IMG/VR virus record: IMGVR_UViG_3300030104_002621
Location: 2,797-24,789 of that record
Direction: 5' to 3' (one strand)
DNA length: 21,993 nucleotides
Source of the DNA: a virus
Part shown: positions 6,767-13,914 of the stretch, piece after piece
How the letters are laid out: the number at the start of each line of letters is the position of its first letter
Numbering within the stretch: the first letter of the stretch is position 1
Translations under genes and position numbers: made by a program
Notes under the pieces: model-generated
What the model saw: only the letters and a program-made list of their open reading frames with translations
The model's database searches: none
What the model was told of the DNA's origin: nothing

Positions 6767-7708
6767 ATGTCGGTGACTTCAGGATGGGGCCGATTAACCT
6801 GGGGACAGGCTAATTGGAACGAAGCCGTAACTTTAAAAACAGGTTGGGGTGCAAAATCCTGGGGTGAAGATGAGTGGGGTGAATTAAAAGACGCTGTTGC
6901 TCAACCATCTGGTCTATCAATTTCAGCTAGTGTAGGATCTGTAACTGTTGATGATGTTCATCAAGGTTTAACTGGACAATCTTTTTCTGCATCTGTTGGT
7001 TCAATAAGTTTACCAGATATAGGTGTTGGCTTTGATGGAGTGTCAGCAACTTTTTCTGTTGGTTCTATTTTACCAACTGAAATGTCAGTTGGTCTAACTG
7101 GTCAATCTATAACTTCAGCTATTGGTGCTCCTGGTGTTAATGATTTAACAGTTGGTTTAACAGGTGTATCTTTTACTGCTTCTCAAGGAACTGCATTTGC
7201 ACCAAACGAAACTGTTCAGCCTTCAGGATTTTCCATAACATCCTCACAAGGAACAGCTACAGGAATATCAGAACAAGAAGTTACATTATCTGGACAACTA
7301 GTAACTTCATCTTTAGGTTCTCTTACAATACCAAATGCAACTGCTATAGTAAGTGGCTTATCAATGGAGGCTCAAGAAGGTTCTCTTATTGGACTAGGAG
7401 GTGCAGTAGCACAACCAACAGGTCAATCAGCTACAGCTAGTGTTGGAGCTTTAGATCCTAATGATTTAACTATAGGATTAACTGGAGTATCATTTAGTGC
7501 TAGTGTTGGATCACTTACAGTTGTTGATATGCAGGTTGGATTAACAAGTCAATCAGCAACATTTAATATAGGAACAGTAGACATCTTTGCTTATGGTGAT
7601 ATTGACACTGGTTCAAATACATCATATAGTGCTGTTTCAACAGGTTCGAATGATACATATTCGGATGTTGCAACTGGATCAAATACAAGTTATAGTGACG
7701 CTGCATAG
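6767..7708 (+). CDS. Repeat-rich virion fibre protein (11 x ~21 residues)
   Basis: The protein has 313 residues and a GGAGG ribosome-binding site. Residues 1-40 contain two Trp/Gly-rich units (G-W-G-R-L-T-W-G and G-W-G-A-K-S-W-G). Residues from about 44 to 275 are about eleven repeats of roughly 21 residues with consensus V-G-L-T-G-x-S-x-S-A-S-V-G-S-x-x-x-x-D. The C-terminus has three T-G-S-N-x-x-Y-S units. The regular Gly and Ser spacing suggests a stacked beta-solenoid or spiral fibre. There is no signal peptide or enzyme motif. The three-part layout (short Trp-rich head, long repeated shaft, repeated tip) and the neighbouring genes point to a fibre. Shape is predicted from periodicity only. 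Confidence 0.75.
   Translation: MSVTSGWGRLTWGQANWNEAVTLKTGWGAKSWGEDEWGELKDAVAQPSGLSISASVGSVTVDDVHQGLTGQSFSASVGSISLPDIGVGFDGVSATFSVGSILPTEMSVGLTGQSITSAIGAPGVNDLTVGLTGVSFTASQGTAFAPNETVQPSGFSITSSQGTATGISEQEVTLSGQLVTSSLGSLTIPNATAIVSGLSMEAQEGSLIGLGGAVAQPTGQSATASVGALDPNDLTIGLTGVSFSASVGSLTVVDMQVGLTSQSATFNIGTVDIFAYGDIDTGSNTSYSAVSTGSNDTYSDVATGSNTSYSDAA
6896..7591 (+). repeat. Eleven tandem ~63-base coding repeats
   Basis: The repeats encode the ~21-residue units of the 6767 protein. Members I can align start with A-Q-P-S-G-L-S-I-S-A-S, H-Q-G-L-T-G-Q-S-F-S-A-S, G-V-G-F-D-G-V-S, S-V-G-L-T-G-Q-S-I and T-V-G-L-T-G-V-S-F, and continue to M-Q-V-G-L-T-S-Q-S. DNA identity between units is modest, so the array is old or has drifted at the codon level. 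Confidence 0.8.
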
Positions 7709-7721
7709 GAGATAAAAATTT

Positions 7722-8549
7722 ATGGCATCAACATACACACCACTCGGTATAGAACTTCAAGCAACTGGTGAAAACGCTGGTACATGGGGAAATAAAACAA
7801 ACGTTAATTTACAAGTTGTTGAACAAATAGCTGGTGGTTTTACACAACAAGCTTTAACTAGTGGTGGAACTGTTGCTTTAACAAGCAGTGATGGAGGAAC
7901 AGGAGACGTTCTTGCTCATAGAATAATAGAATTTACAGGTTCATTATCTGGTAATGCAGTTGTCACAATACCTCTTGATGTACAAAATTTTTATCTTTTA
8001 AGAAATTCTAGTTCTGGTTCTTATACAGTTCAGTTTAAATATACTTCTGGATCAGGAAGTTCTGTAACTTTTTCTGCTACAGATAAAGGAGATAAATTAG
8101 TTGTTGCAAAAGGTAATGATGGAACTAATCCTGATATTGTAGAAATATCATTAGCTACAGCAGGCACAGTAACAGAAACTGGTACACAAACTTTAACAAA
8201 CAAAACGTTAACATCACCTAAAATAGGAACATCTATTTTAGATACAAATGGTAATGAATTATTTCTATTAACAGCTACAAGTTCCGCGGTTAATCAATTG
8301 ACATACGCGAATGCAGCTACAGGAAACAAACCATCTCTTACTGCATCTGGTGGAGACACTAATATTGGTGTATCTATACAGCCAAAAGGCTCAGGAACAG
8401 TCACTATTGATGCTTTGACTTTTCCAGCAGCGGATGGTAGTAGTGGTCAAATATTACAGACTGATGGTTCTGGAAACTTAAGTTTTACAACAGCATCAAG
8501 CGGTATATCAATGGGAAAAGCTATTGCAGCAGCGATAGTTTTCGGATAA
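7722..8549 (+). CDS. Tail-fibre-like protein
   Basis: This is a 275-residue protein. The N-terminus, S-T-Y-T-P-L-G-I-E-L-Q-A-T-G-E-N-A-G-T-W-G, is a block I recognise from fibre proteins of marine phages and probably attaches the fibre. The middle is beta-rich (about 60-150) and includes F-Y-L-L-R-N-S-S-S-G-S-Y-T-V. A T-G-T-Q-T-L-T-N-K-T-L-T-S-P-K-I motif near 155-170, typical of phage fibre shafts, is followed by an S-I-Q-P-K-G-S-G-T-V-T-I unit and by S-S-G-Q-I-L-Q-T-D-G-S-G-N-L-S-F, another shaft-type motif. The last 15 residues are hydrophobic (M-G-K-A-I-A-A-A-I-V-F-G), which could pack into a trimer or bind a partner. Receptor specificity cannot be read from the sequence. Confidence 0.8.
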   Translation: MASTYTPLGIELQATGENAGTWGNKTNVNLQVVEQIAGGFTQQALTSGGTVALTSSDGGTGDVLAHRIIEFTGSLSGNAVVTIPLDVQNFYLLRNSSSGSYTVQFKYTSGSGSSVTFSATDKGDKLVVAKGNDGTNPDIVEISLATAGTVTETGTQTLTNKTLTSPKIGTSILDTNGNELFLLTATSSAVNQLTYANAATGNKPSLTASGGDTNIGVSIQPKGSGTVTIDALTFPAADGSSGQILQTDGSGNLSFTTASSGISMGKAIAAAIVFG

Positions 8550-8571
8550 AAGGAGTTTAGGAGAATAAAAA

Positions 8572-8931
8572 ATGGCAGCACCAAATATAGTTAATGTATC
8601 AACAATTAATGGTAAATCAGCAGTAGCTGATTTAGGCACAACTTTAACAACTACTTTATTAACTGCAGCAGCAGATCAAGTTAACAAAATAAATCTAATT
8701 AGAGTCACAAATGTGACAGACAATGATGCAACAACTACTATTGATTCAGAAGTTTCAGGCACTCATAAAAAATTAGCTAACGAACTTACAGTTCCTGCTA
8801 ACTCATCAGTTGATGTAATAGATAAAAATTCTTCTTTCTATTTACAAGAAACCGATCTTATCAGAGGTGGGGCATCAGCAGCATCAACATTAGAAGTCAC
8901 GATATCATACGAACTGATAGACGACGCATAG
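8572..8931 (+). CDS. Small conserved beta-rich virion protein
   Basis: The protein has 119 residues, with two GGAG motifs upstream of the ATG. Its pattern (I-N-L-I-R-V-T-N-V-T-D-N-D, then A-N-E-L-T-V-P-A-N-S-S-V-D-V-I, S-S-F-Y-L-Q-E-T-D-L-I-R-G-G-A-S-A and L-E-V-T-I-S-Y-E-L-I) is one I recognise from small structural proteins of marine phages. It looks like a single beta-sandwich domain of the kind used as a small fibre-tip or baseplate subunit. It lies directly before the first propeller gene, whose GGAGG ribosome-binding site overlaps its stop region, so the two are probably co-expressed. Function beyond 'virion component' is unknown. Confidence 0.65.
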   Translation: MAAPNIVNVSTINGKSAVADLGTTLTTTLLTAAADQVNKINLIRVTNVTDNDATTTIDSEVSGTHKKLANELTVPANSSVDVIDKNSSFYLQETDLIRGGASAASTLEVTISYELIDDA

Positions 8932-8943
8932 GAGGACTAACCC

Positions 8944-10863
8944 ATGTCGGAAAGTTATCCTAGACGAGACCAAGCCCGAGGGATTTGGAAAATCAATGAC
9001 ATTACTAAAAATAAAAAAGAATTAGGGACTTATCCATCTGGTGCAACTAGAGGAGTTGTTTCTGGTGGATCTACACCAAGCGTAATAAATACAATACAAT
9101 TTATAACTATTGAAACTACGGGTAATGCGGCAGACTTTGGTGATTTAACTGTATCAAAAACTTATCCAGCTATGGGTCAAACTTCATCTTTTACAAGAGG
9201 TATTATTGCTGGAGGTATTACTCCATCTTACATAGATAGCATTGACTACGTACAAATTCTTTCAACAGGTAATGCAGCAGACTTTGGTAATTTAACAAAT
9301 TCTGCAGGTTTTATGGCTGGAAACTCAAATGATACAAGATGTGTTTTTGGACCAAGAAGACTTTCTCCAGGTGGTGCATCAAACGTATTAGATTTTATAA
9401 CTACTGCTACTTTAGGTAATGCAACAGATTTTGGAGATGCTACTGCCAATAGAAGAAATTTGCCTGGGGCATCTAATAATACAAGAGGTTTAATTTTTGG
9501 AGGTGAAGAAAGTAGCACTGTAAATAAAATAGAATTTTTAGAATTTTCAAGTGGGGGAGGCACAGCAGACTTTGGAGACTTATCAGGTACAAATCAAGAT
9601 TCAGGTGCTACAGCTAATAATACAAAAGCTTTAAATATGGGAGGCTACATAGGTGGTAGTTATAATAATACTATAGATTCTGTTAACATAGGTAGTTTAG
9701 GTAACTCTGTAGATTTTGGTGATTTAAGTATAGCCAAAAAAGGTAGCACTAGTGGATTAAGTAATAAAGTAAGAGCAGTTTCCGCTGGAGGTTTTACTGA
9801 TCCAGGAGTTTCGAATGTTATTGATTTTGCTAATTTTGAAACAAGAGCTAATTTTTCAGACTTTGGTGATTTAACTGTAGCACTACAACAAGCTGGTAGT
9901 TTTTCAAATCAACATGGTGGCTTACAAGAATTCCAACCAAGAGCCCCAGAACTTTATTCACCAACAGGTAAAATTGATAATGGTGATATAGGATATATTT
10001 GTGGTGGAAATCAACCATCAGTAACTACTAGAATTCAATTTATACAAATATCTAGTTTAGGTAATTCACAAGATTTTGGTGATTTAACACTCGCAAGAAG
10101 TAGTGCTTCTACTACTGGAAATCGCACTAGAGGTATTAATGCTGGTGGATATACTCCAACACACTTTGATACAATAGATTATATGAATCCAACTGAAAAA
10201 GGAAATTGTGCAGATTTTGGAAATTTAAGTAATAGTCGTTATGGAGCTTTAGGCGCAAGTAATGATACCATAGCTGTTTTTATGGGAGGAGATTCTCCAG
10301 GCGATGATAATAGAATGGACAGTGTAACTATTGCAACAACTGGTAATGCAACAGATTTTGGAAATACAACAGCTAATATTTTTCAAGGGGCTAATAATAT
10401 CAATAGCACTACAAGAGGAATAGGAGCAGGGGGGTATACTGCTCCAGCAGGAGTAAATACTATTCAATATATTACTTTTTCATCTTTAGGAGATGCTACA
10501 GATTTTGGAGATTTAACTGTAGCAAGATATGATCCAGGTGGAGTTTCTAGTTCAACAAGAGGGATAGCCGCAGGAGGAAAACAACCAAACAGCACTCTTC
10601 ATAACAACATAGACTATATAACTATCGCCTCAACAGGTAATGCAACCGACTTTGGAGATTTATCAGTTACTAGAGGGGTGGGTCCTAATGGAGCTAGTAA
10701 TAAATTAAGAGGTGTATTTGCAGGTGGTGAAGCTCCTGGTGCTTCTAATGTTATGGATTACATAACAATTGCTTCAACGGGTAATGCAGCAGATTATGGT
10801 GACTTACTGTCAACTGCTACTTATGCTTCAGGTGGTTCTACGGGACACGGTGGACTTTCGTAA
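8944..10863 (+). CDS. Double six-repeat beta-propeller-like protein 1
   Basis: This 639-residue protein has a GGAGG ribosome-binding site seven bases before the ATG. Residues 1-34 form a short head with R-G-I-W-K-I-N-D. Then come 12 repeats of about 45-50 residues: T-R-G-(hydrophobic)-x-x-G-G, a variable loop, N-x-I-D-Y-I-T-I-A-S, T-G-N-A-x-D-F-G-D-L-T, a variable loop, S-N-x. Six repeats end in H-G-G-L-Q, a ~20-residue linker (R-A-P-E-L-Y-S-P-T-G-K-I) follows, then six more end in H-G-G-L-S. A hydrophobic strand ending in a Gly pair, a following aromatic strand and a later Arg resemble kelch blades, so two six-bladed propellers are likely. A receptor- or glycan-binding fibre role is inferred. 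I recognise no named family. Confidence 0.8.
   Translation: MSESYPRRDQARGIWKINDITKNKKELGTYPSGATRGVVSGGSTPSVINTIQFITIETTGNAADFGDLTVSKTYPAMGQTSSFTRGIIAGGITPSYIDSIDYVQILSTGNAADFGNLTNSAGFMAGNSNDTRCVFGPRRLSPGGASNVLDFITTATLGNATDFGDATANRRNLPGASNNTRGLIFGGEESSTVNKIEFLEFSSGGGTADFGDLSGTNQDSGATANNTKALNMGGYIGGSYNNTIDSVNIGSLGNSVDFGDLSIAKKGSTSGLSNKVRAVSAGGFTDPGVSNVIDFANFETRANFSDFGDLTVALQQAGSFSNQHGGLQEFQPRAPELYSPTGKIDNGDIGYICGGNQPSVTTRIQFIQISSLGNSQDFGDLTLARSSASTTGNRTRGINAGGYTPTHFDTIDYMNPTEKGNCADFGNLSNSRYGALGASNDTIAVFMGGDSPGDDNRMDSVTIATTGNATDFGNTTANIFQGANNINSTTRGIGAGGYTAPAGVNTIQYITFSSLGDATDFGDLTVARYDPGGVSSSTRGIAAGGKQPNSTLHNNIDYITIASTGNATDFGDLSVTRGVGPNGASNKLRGVFAGGEAPGASNVMDYITIASTGNAADYGDLLSTATYASGGSTGHGGLS
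9046..9927 (+). repeat. Propeller repeats 1-6, protein 1
   Basis: Six repeats of roughly 140-150 bases begin at T-R-G-V-V-S-G-G and end at H-G-G-L-Q. Several are degenerate: repeat 3 lacks the Gly pair (V-F-G-P-R-R), and repeat 4 has G-G-G-T-A-D-F-G-D-L instead of G-N-A. Confidence 0.85.
9985..10860 (+). repeat. Propeller repeats 7-12, protein 1
   Basis: Six repeats begin at D-I-G-Y-I-C-G-G and end at H-G-G-L-S. The last three are close to consensus (I-D-Y-I-T-I-A-S-T-G-N-A-T-D-F-G-D-L), closer than most of the first block. Confidence 0.85.
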
Positions 10864-10879
10864 GATTCTATAGTATAAA
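10851..10879 (+). promoter_or_regulatory. Weak candidate promoter between the propeller gene and the helical-protein gene
   Basis: TGGACT (10851-10856, in the last codons of the upstream gene) is followed after 17 bases by TATAAA (10874-10879). The gap 10864-10925 also carries TATAGT (10869-10874) and its complement ACTATA (10908-10913), as in the 2996-3135 spacer. In AT-rich DNA such matches are common, so this is low confidence. Confidence 0.25.
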
Positions 10880-10925
10880 AACTACAACATGATCATATAC
10901 ATGCTAAACTATAAAGGAGAAAAAT

Positions 10926-11777
10926 ATGTCATCTAAAGATCTAGTTATACAAAAACTATCAAACTCACCACTGGTTAAAAAAGAGTATAAACAAATGTTA
11001 ACCAACATCAATGCAACACTACCAGCAATAAAACAATCAAGCTCAAACTTCTACAAATCACACTCACAGTTTATGGGTGTTATGTTAGACGTTACAGCGA
11101 TCACACCTATCAGATCAGTCAAGCACACACTAGCTGAACTAGATAAAACTAGAATGGCCCTAGAAGAAGCACAACTTAAAATGATGAAGAAGGATATTGA
11201 ACTTCGTCAAAAAGAAAAGAAACTAGCTAATGGAGAGTTTAAAGACGATCTAGAAAGAGAGCTTTTAGAAACAGAGATATTAGAGGTCAAGGTAAATATG
11301 AACAATATACAAAACTCAGTATCTGGAGCTATCAGAAAGATGAACTTCTTTACTAATCAATACAAGAGTATCTTGAAGAAGTTAGGTAAAGATGATATTA
11401 CTGAGGAAGAGTACGAAAAAGAGGAGTCTAGATATCATGTCATGACTTGTCTAAAACAAGCTTTAAACGCTGCTCGTGCCCGAGGCGGAGTTATAGATGA
11501 AGGAAACTTGATTTATCTCTTCGATATGGGTATAAACAGTGCTCAGGCACAAGCTGAAATTTATGCTTATTTGGAAATGGAAAATAAGTTAATGAAAGAA
11601 GGTAAAGCGCCTACCCACGAAATGACCATGCAATGGTTAGAAGCGTGCGCTGATAAATTCTCTGGTGAATCTGTAAAATTCGCAGAGCGAAGAGGATTTA
11701 AGCTGTACGATGAAGATTCGCTCAACACTAAACTGATAGATAATAAGGAGAAACCAAATGGCAAACAAGATAGTTAA
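10926..11777 (+). CDS. Helical protein between fibre genes, unknown function
   Basis: This 283-residue protein has an AAGGAG ribosome-binding site. It is quite unlike its neighbours: highly charged, mostly helical, and with few Gly/Thr/Ser repeats. Residues about 62-170 (S-V-K-H-T-L-A-E-L-D-K-T-R-M-A-L-E-E-A-Q through R-E-L-L-E-T-E-I-L-E-V) could form a long coiled coil. A more globular helical part at about 172-265 includes C-L-K-Q-A-L-N-A-A-R-A-R-G-G and H-E-M-T-M-Q-W-L-E-A. No enzyme motif is visible. Its place among fibre genes makes a fibre-assembly chaperone or a coiled-coil virion protein possible, both inferred. Its last 20 bases overlap the next gene in another frame. Confidence 0.7.
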   Translation: MSSKDLVIQKLSNSPLVKKEYKQMLTNINATLPAIKQSSSNFYKSHSQFMGVMLDVTAITPIRSVKHTLAELDKTRMALEEAQLKMMKKDIELRQKEKKLANGEFKDDLERELLETEILEVKVNMNNIQNSVSGAIRKMNFFTNQYKSILKKLGKDDITEEEYEKEESRYHVMTCLKQALNAARARGGVIDEGNLIYLFDMGINSAQAQAEIYAYLEMENKLMKEGKAPTHEMTMQWLEACADKFSGESVKFAERRGFKLYDEDSLNTKLIDNKEKPNGKQDS

Positions 11778-12051
11778 ATATAAACTTACAGATGCAGGAA
11801 CTATTCCAACATGGATTGAAGATGGCGGATACTACCCTGATTCTGAAGAAGTTATGATTGGTGCAACGGTTGATAGTTCAAGTGAAGTAGGACTTGGTGA
11901 ACTTGCAAGTGAAGCAGATGTAAAAACATATTTAGATACGTATACATCTTCTTGGACTGAAGATGCAAATGATCCTAGTGATCCAACTGCAACTGTACCG
12001 TTTGATCAAGCAACTGCAGCCACACATATCTGGTCTAAAAAGATAGGTTAG
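11758..12051 (+). CDS. Small acidic protein before propeller gene 2
   Basis: A 97-residue product starts at an ATG inside the previous gene, seven bases after a GGAG. It is acidic and Thr/Asp-rich, with Y-K-L-T-D-A-G-T-I-P-T-W at the start, E-V-M-I-G-A-T-V-D and A-D-V-K-T-Y-L-D-T-Y in the middle, and I-W-S-K-K-I-G at the end. No known domain is recognised. It ends three bases before propeller gene 2 and may be co-translated with it. It could be a small fibre-associated or assembly protein, with no direct evidence. Confidence 0.6.
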   Translation: MANKIVKYKLTDAGTIPTWIEDGGYYPDSEEVMIGATVDSSSEVGLGELASEADVKTYLDTYTSSWTEDANDPSDPTATVPFDQATAATHIWSKKIG

Positions 12052-12054
12052 TAA

Positions 12055-13914
12055 ATGGCTAACTACCCGCAACTTGATAACGCTTCGGGCGTTTGGAACC
12101 TGCGTGAAGTCTATGACGCGGTTATGGGTGGGTATTGGCCTAATGTAAACTCTCGTGCATTGTTTATGGGAGGAAATAACCAACTTACTGATTTTGTAAC
12201 AATTTCTACAACTGGTAATGCAAGTTTTTTTGGAGACACTGGAGCAATAACTGATGCCTCTGATTCATCTGGTCATGGAAATCAAACAAGAGCAATATTT
12301 AATGGAAATACGCCTTTAGCTACACAAGTTTATTATACTATTTCAACTTTAGGTAATGCTGCAAACTTTGGTGATTTATCACAAGGCAGAAGACTTACAA
12401 GTGGTGCTTCAAATGAAACTAGAGGAGTAACTGCAGGGGGTATTACACCTTCTTATGTAAACACAATTGACTACAATAGTATTATGTCAACTGGTGCAGC
12501 AACCGACTTTGGTAATTTAACAGTATCTAGATATGGACCAAATAGTGGAACTGCTTCTCCAACACGAGCTCTTTTTTTTGGAGGCTATACTGGGAGTAAT
12601 TCAAACGTAATAGATTTTATAGAAATAAATACTACTGGTAATGCAGTTGATTTTGGTGATGTTACCGCTGGTGCAGAGTATGGTTATCAAGCATGTGCTT
12701 CAAGCACAAGAGCTGTTTGTAGTGGTGGTTTTAACACAAGTTTAGCCTTTGTAACAATTGCTTCTCAAGGTAATACTATTGATTATGGAGATGCTACAAT
12801 TGCATTTTCAAATGCAGGGTCTACAAGTAATTCAGTTAGAGGACTTATTGGCGGCGGATACAATCCAGCCATTTCTAGCAACATAGATTTTTTTAATATT
12901 GCAACAGGAGGTAATGCAACAGATTTTGGTGATCTAACACATGCGAGACAAGAGTTAACTGCAACATCTCAATCGCACGGCGGACTAAACGACGGGTTTC
13001 AAGGAACAAGACCTTTACCATTTAACGAAGCTGGTGGTGATAGATTAATTAGATATATGGGTAATGATGGATCATCAAATTTTACAGATGTTGGTTTTTT
13101 AACAATTTCAACTGATGGAAATGAAAATGATTTTGGAGATGCACTAACTGGAGATGGTTCACAAGTAGGTGGCATGGGAAATAAAACAAGAGCTTTATTT
13201 TCGGGCTCGAATCCAGCAGTTACAAATATAGATTATTTAACTTTTTCTACAAAAGGTAATGCTGCCGACTTTGGAGATAGAACTGTTTCTATGTTTGCTA
13301 CAATGCCTACTAATAATAACACAAGAGGTGTAGTGCAAGGAGGTGCAACACCTACCAGAACCAATGTTATGGATTATGTAACTATAGCAGTTTTAGGTAA
13401 TGCAGCAGACTTTGGAGATTTATCACAAGCTAGAGCGGCTGGAGCAGAAGGAGGAAACATAACTAGGGGATTAGCTATAGGAGGCTCAACTCCATCTCAA
13501 GTTGATACTGTTGATTATATAACTTTTTCAACAGTTGGAAATTCTACAGATTTTGGTAATTTGTCTGCAGCAAGAATTGATATGGGTAGTGCAAATTCTA
13601 CAACAAGATCAGTTGTAATGGGTGGTGGTACACCTTCATTAGTTAATATAATGGAATATTTTACAACAGCGACTACAGGTAATGCAACAGATTTTGGAGA
13701 TTTAACTACAGCGACTAGACAACCAGCTAATGGTTTAGCATCTAATACTACTAGAGGACTTTTTGTTTCAGGTTACACACCTTCTTATGTAAATACTATA
13801 GAAAAAATAACAATCGCATCAACTGGAAACGCATCAGATTTTGGAGATACAATAGGTGCAAGAGCAGATGCTGGAGCAGCTTCTAATGGACATGGAGGTT
13901 TAGTAGGTGGCTAG
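12055..13914 (+). CDS. Double six-repeat beta-propeller-like protein 2
   Basis: This 619-residue protein starts three bases after the previous stop, with only a weak AGG upstream. The head (1-32) contains S-G-V-W-N-L-R-E-V-Y, matching the heads of proteins 1 and 4. There are 12 repeats with the same T-R-G/A-hydrophobic-G-G ... G-N-A-x-D-F-G-D-L pattern. Block one ends S-H-G-G-L, a linker with R-P-L-P-F-N-E-A-G-G-D follows, and block two ends G-H-G-G-L-V-G-G. Repeat 1 has F-F-G-D instead of D-F-G-D, and repeat 7 lacks the Gly pair (R-Y-M-G-N-D). The last four bases of the protein's coding region and stop overlap the GTG start of the next gene. As for protein 1, propeller fold and receptor binding are inferred. 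Confidence 0.8.
   Translation: MANYPQLDNASGVWNLREVYDAVMGGYWPNVNSRALFMGGNNQLTDFVTISTTGNASFFGDTGAITDASDSSGHGNQTRAIFNGNTPLATQVYYTISTLGNAANFGDLSQGRRLTSGASNETRGVTAGGITPSYVNTIDYNSIMSTGAATDFGNLTVSRYGPNSGTASPTRALFFGGYTGSNSNVIDFIEINTTGNAVDFGDVTAGAEYGYQACASSTRAVCSGGFNTSLAFVTIASQGNTIDYGDATIAFSNAGSTSNSVRGLIGGGYNPAISSNIDFFNIATGGNATDFGDLTHARQELTATSQSHGGLNDGFQGTRPLPFNEAGGDRLIRYMGNDGSSNFTDVGFLTISTDGNENDFGDALTGDGSQVGGMGNKTRALFSGSNPAVTNIDYLTFSTKGNAADFGDRTVSMFATMPTNNNTRGVVQGGATPTRTNVMDYVTIAVLGNAADFGDLSQARAAGAEGGNITRGLAIGGSTPSQVDTVDYITFSTVGNSTDFGNLSAARIDMGSANSTTRSVVMGGGTPSLVNIMEYFTTATTGNATDFGDLTTATRQPANGLASNTTRGLFVSGYTPSYVNTIEKITIASTGNASDFGDTIGARADAGAASNGHGGLVGG
12151..12987 (+). repeat. Propeller repeats 1-6, protein 2
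   Basis: Six repeats run from S-R-A-L-F-M-G-G to S-H-G-G-L. Repeat 5 is shortest (about 43 residues), with a truncated loop after the Gly pair (G-G-F-N-T-S-L-A-F-V). Confidence 0.85.
13045..13908 (+). repeat. Propeller repeats 7-12, protein 2
   Basis: Six repeats run from L-I-R-Y-M-G to H-G-G-L. Repeats 9-12 are near consensus, for example G-G-S-T-P-S-Q-V-D-T-V-D-Y-I-T-F and S-T-G-N-A-S-D-F-G-D. Confidence 0.85.
13894..13909 (+). promoter_or_regulatory. Ribosome-binding site made from the H-G-G codons
   Basis: GGAGG at 13894-13898 lies in the codons CAT-GGA-GGT for the terminal H-G-G of propeller protein 2. It is eight bases before the GTG start at 13907 and so decides that start. The same codons do this job again before 15154. 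Confidence 0.7.

Noticed and set aside
9246-9563. Open frame on the minus strand inside propeller gene 1
   Set aside because: It is a shadow of the repeat codons, with no ribosome-binding site or recognisable protein, in a region where all supported genes are on the + strand. The same applies to other minus-strand frames across the window.
8944-10863. RCC1-type propeller instead of kelch-like
   Set aside because: RCC1 blades are seven per ring with a different Gly/Trp pattern; here the count is six with a Gly doublet and a D-F-G-D core. The exact family stays open.
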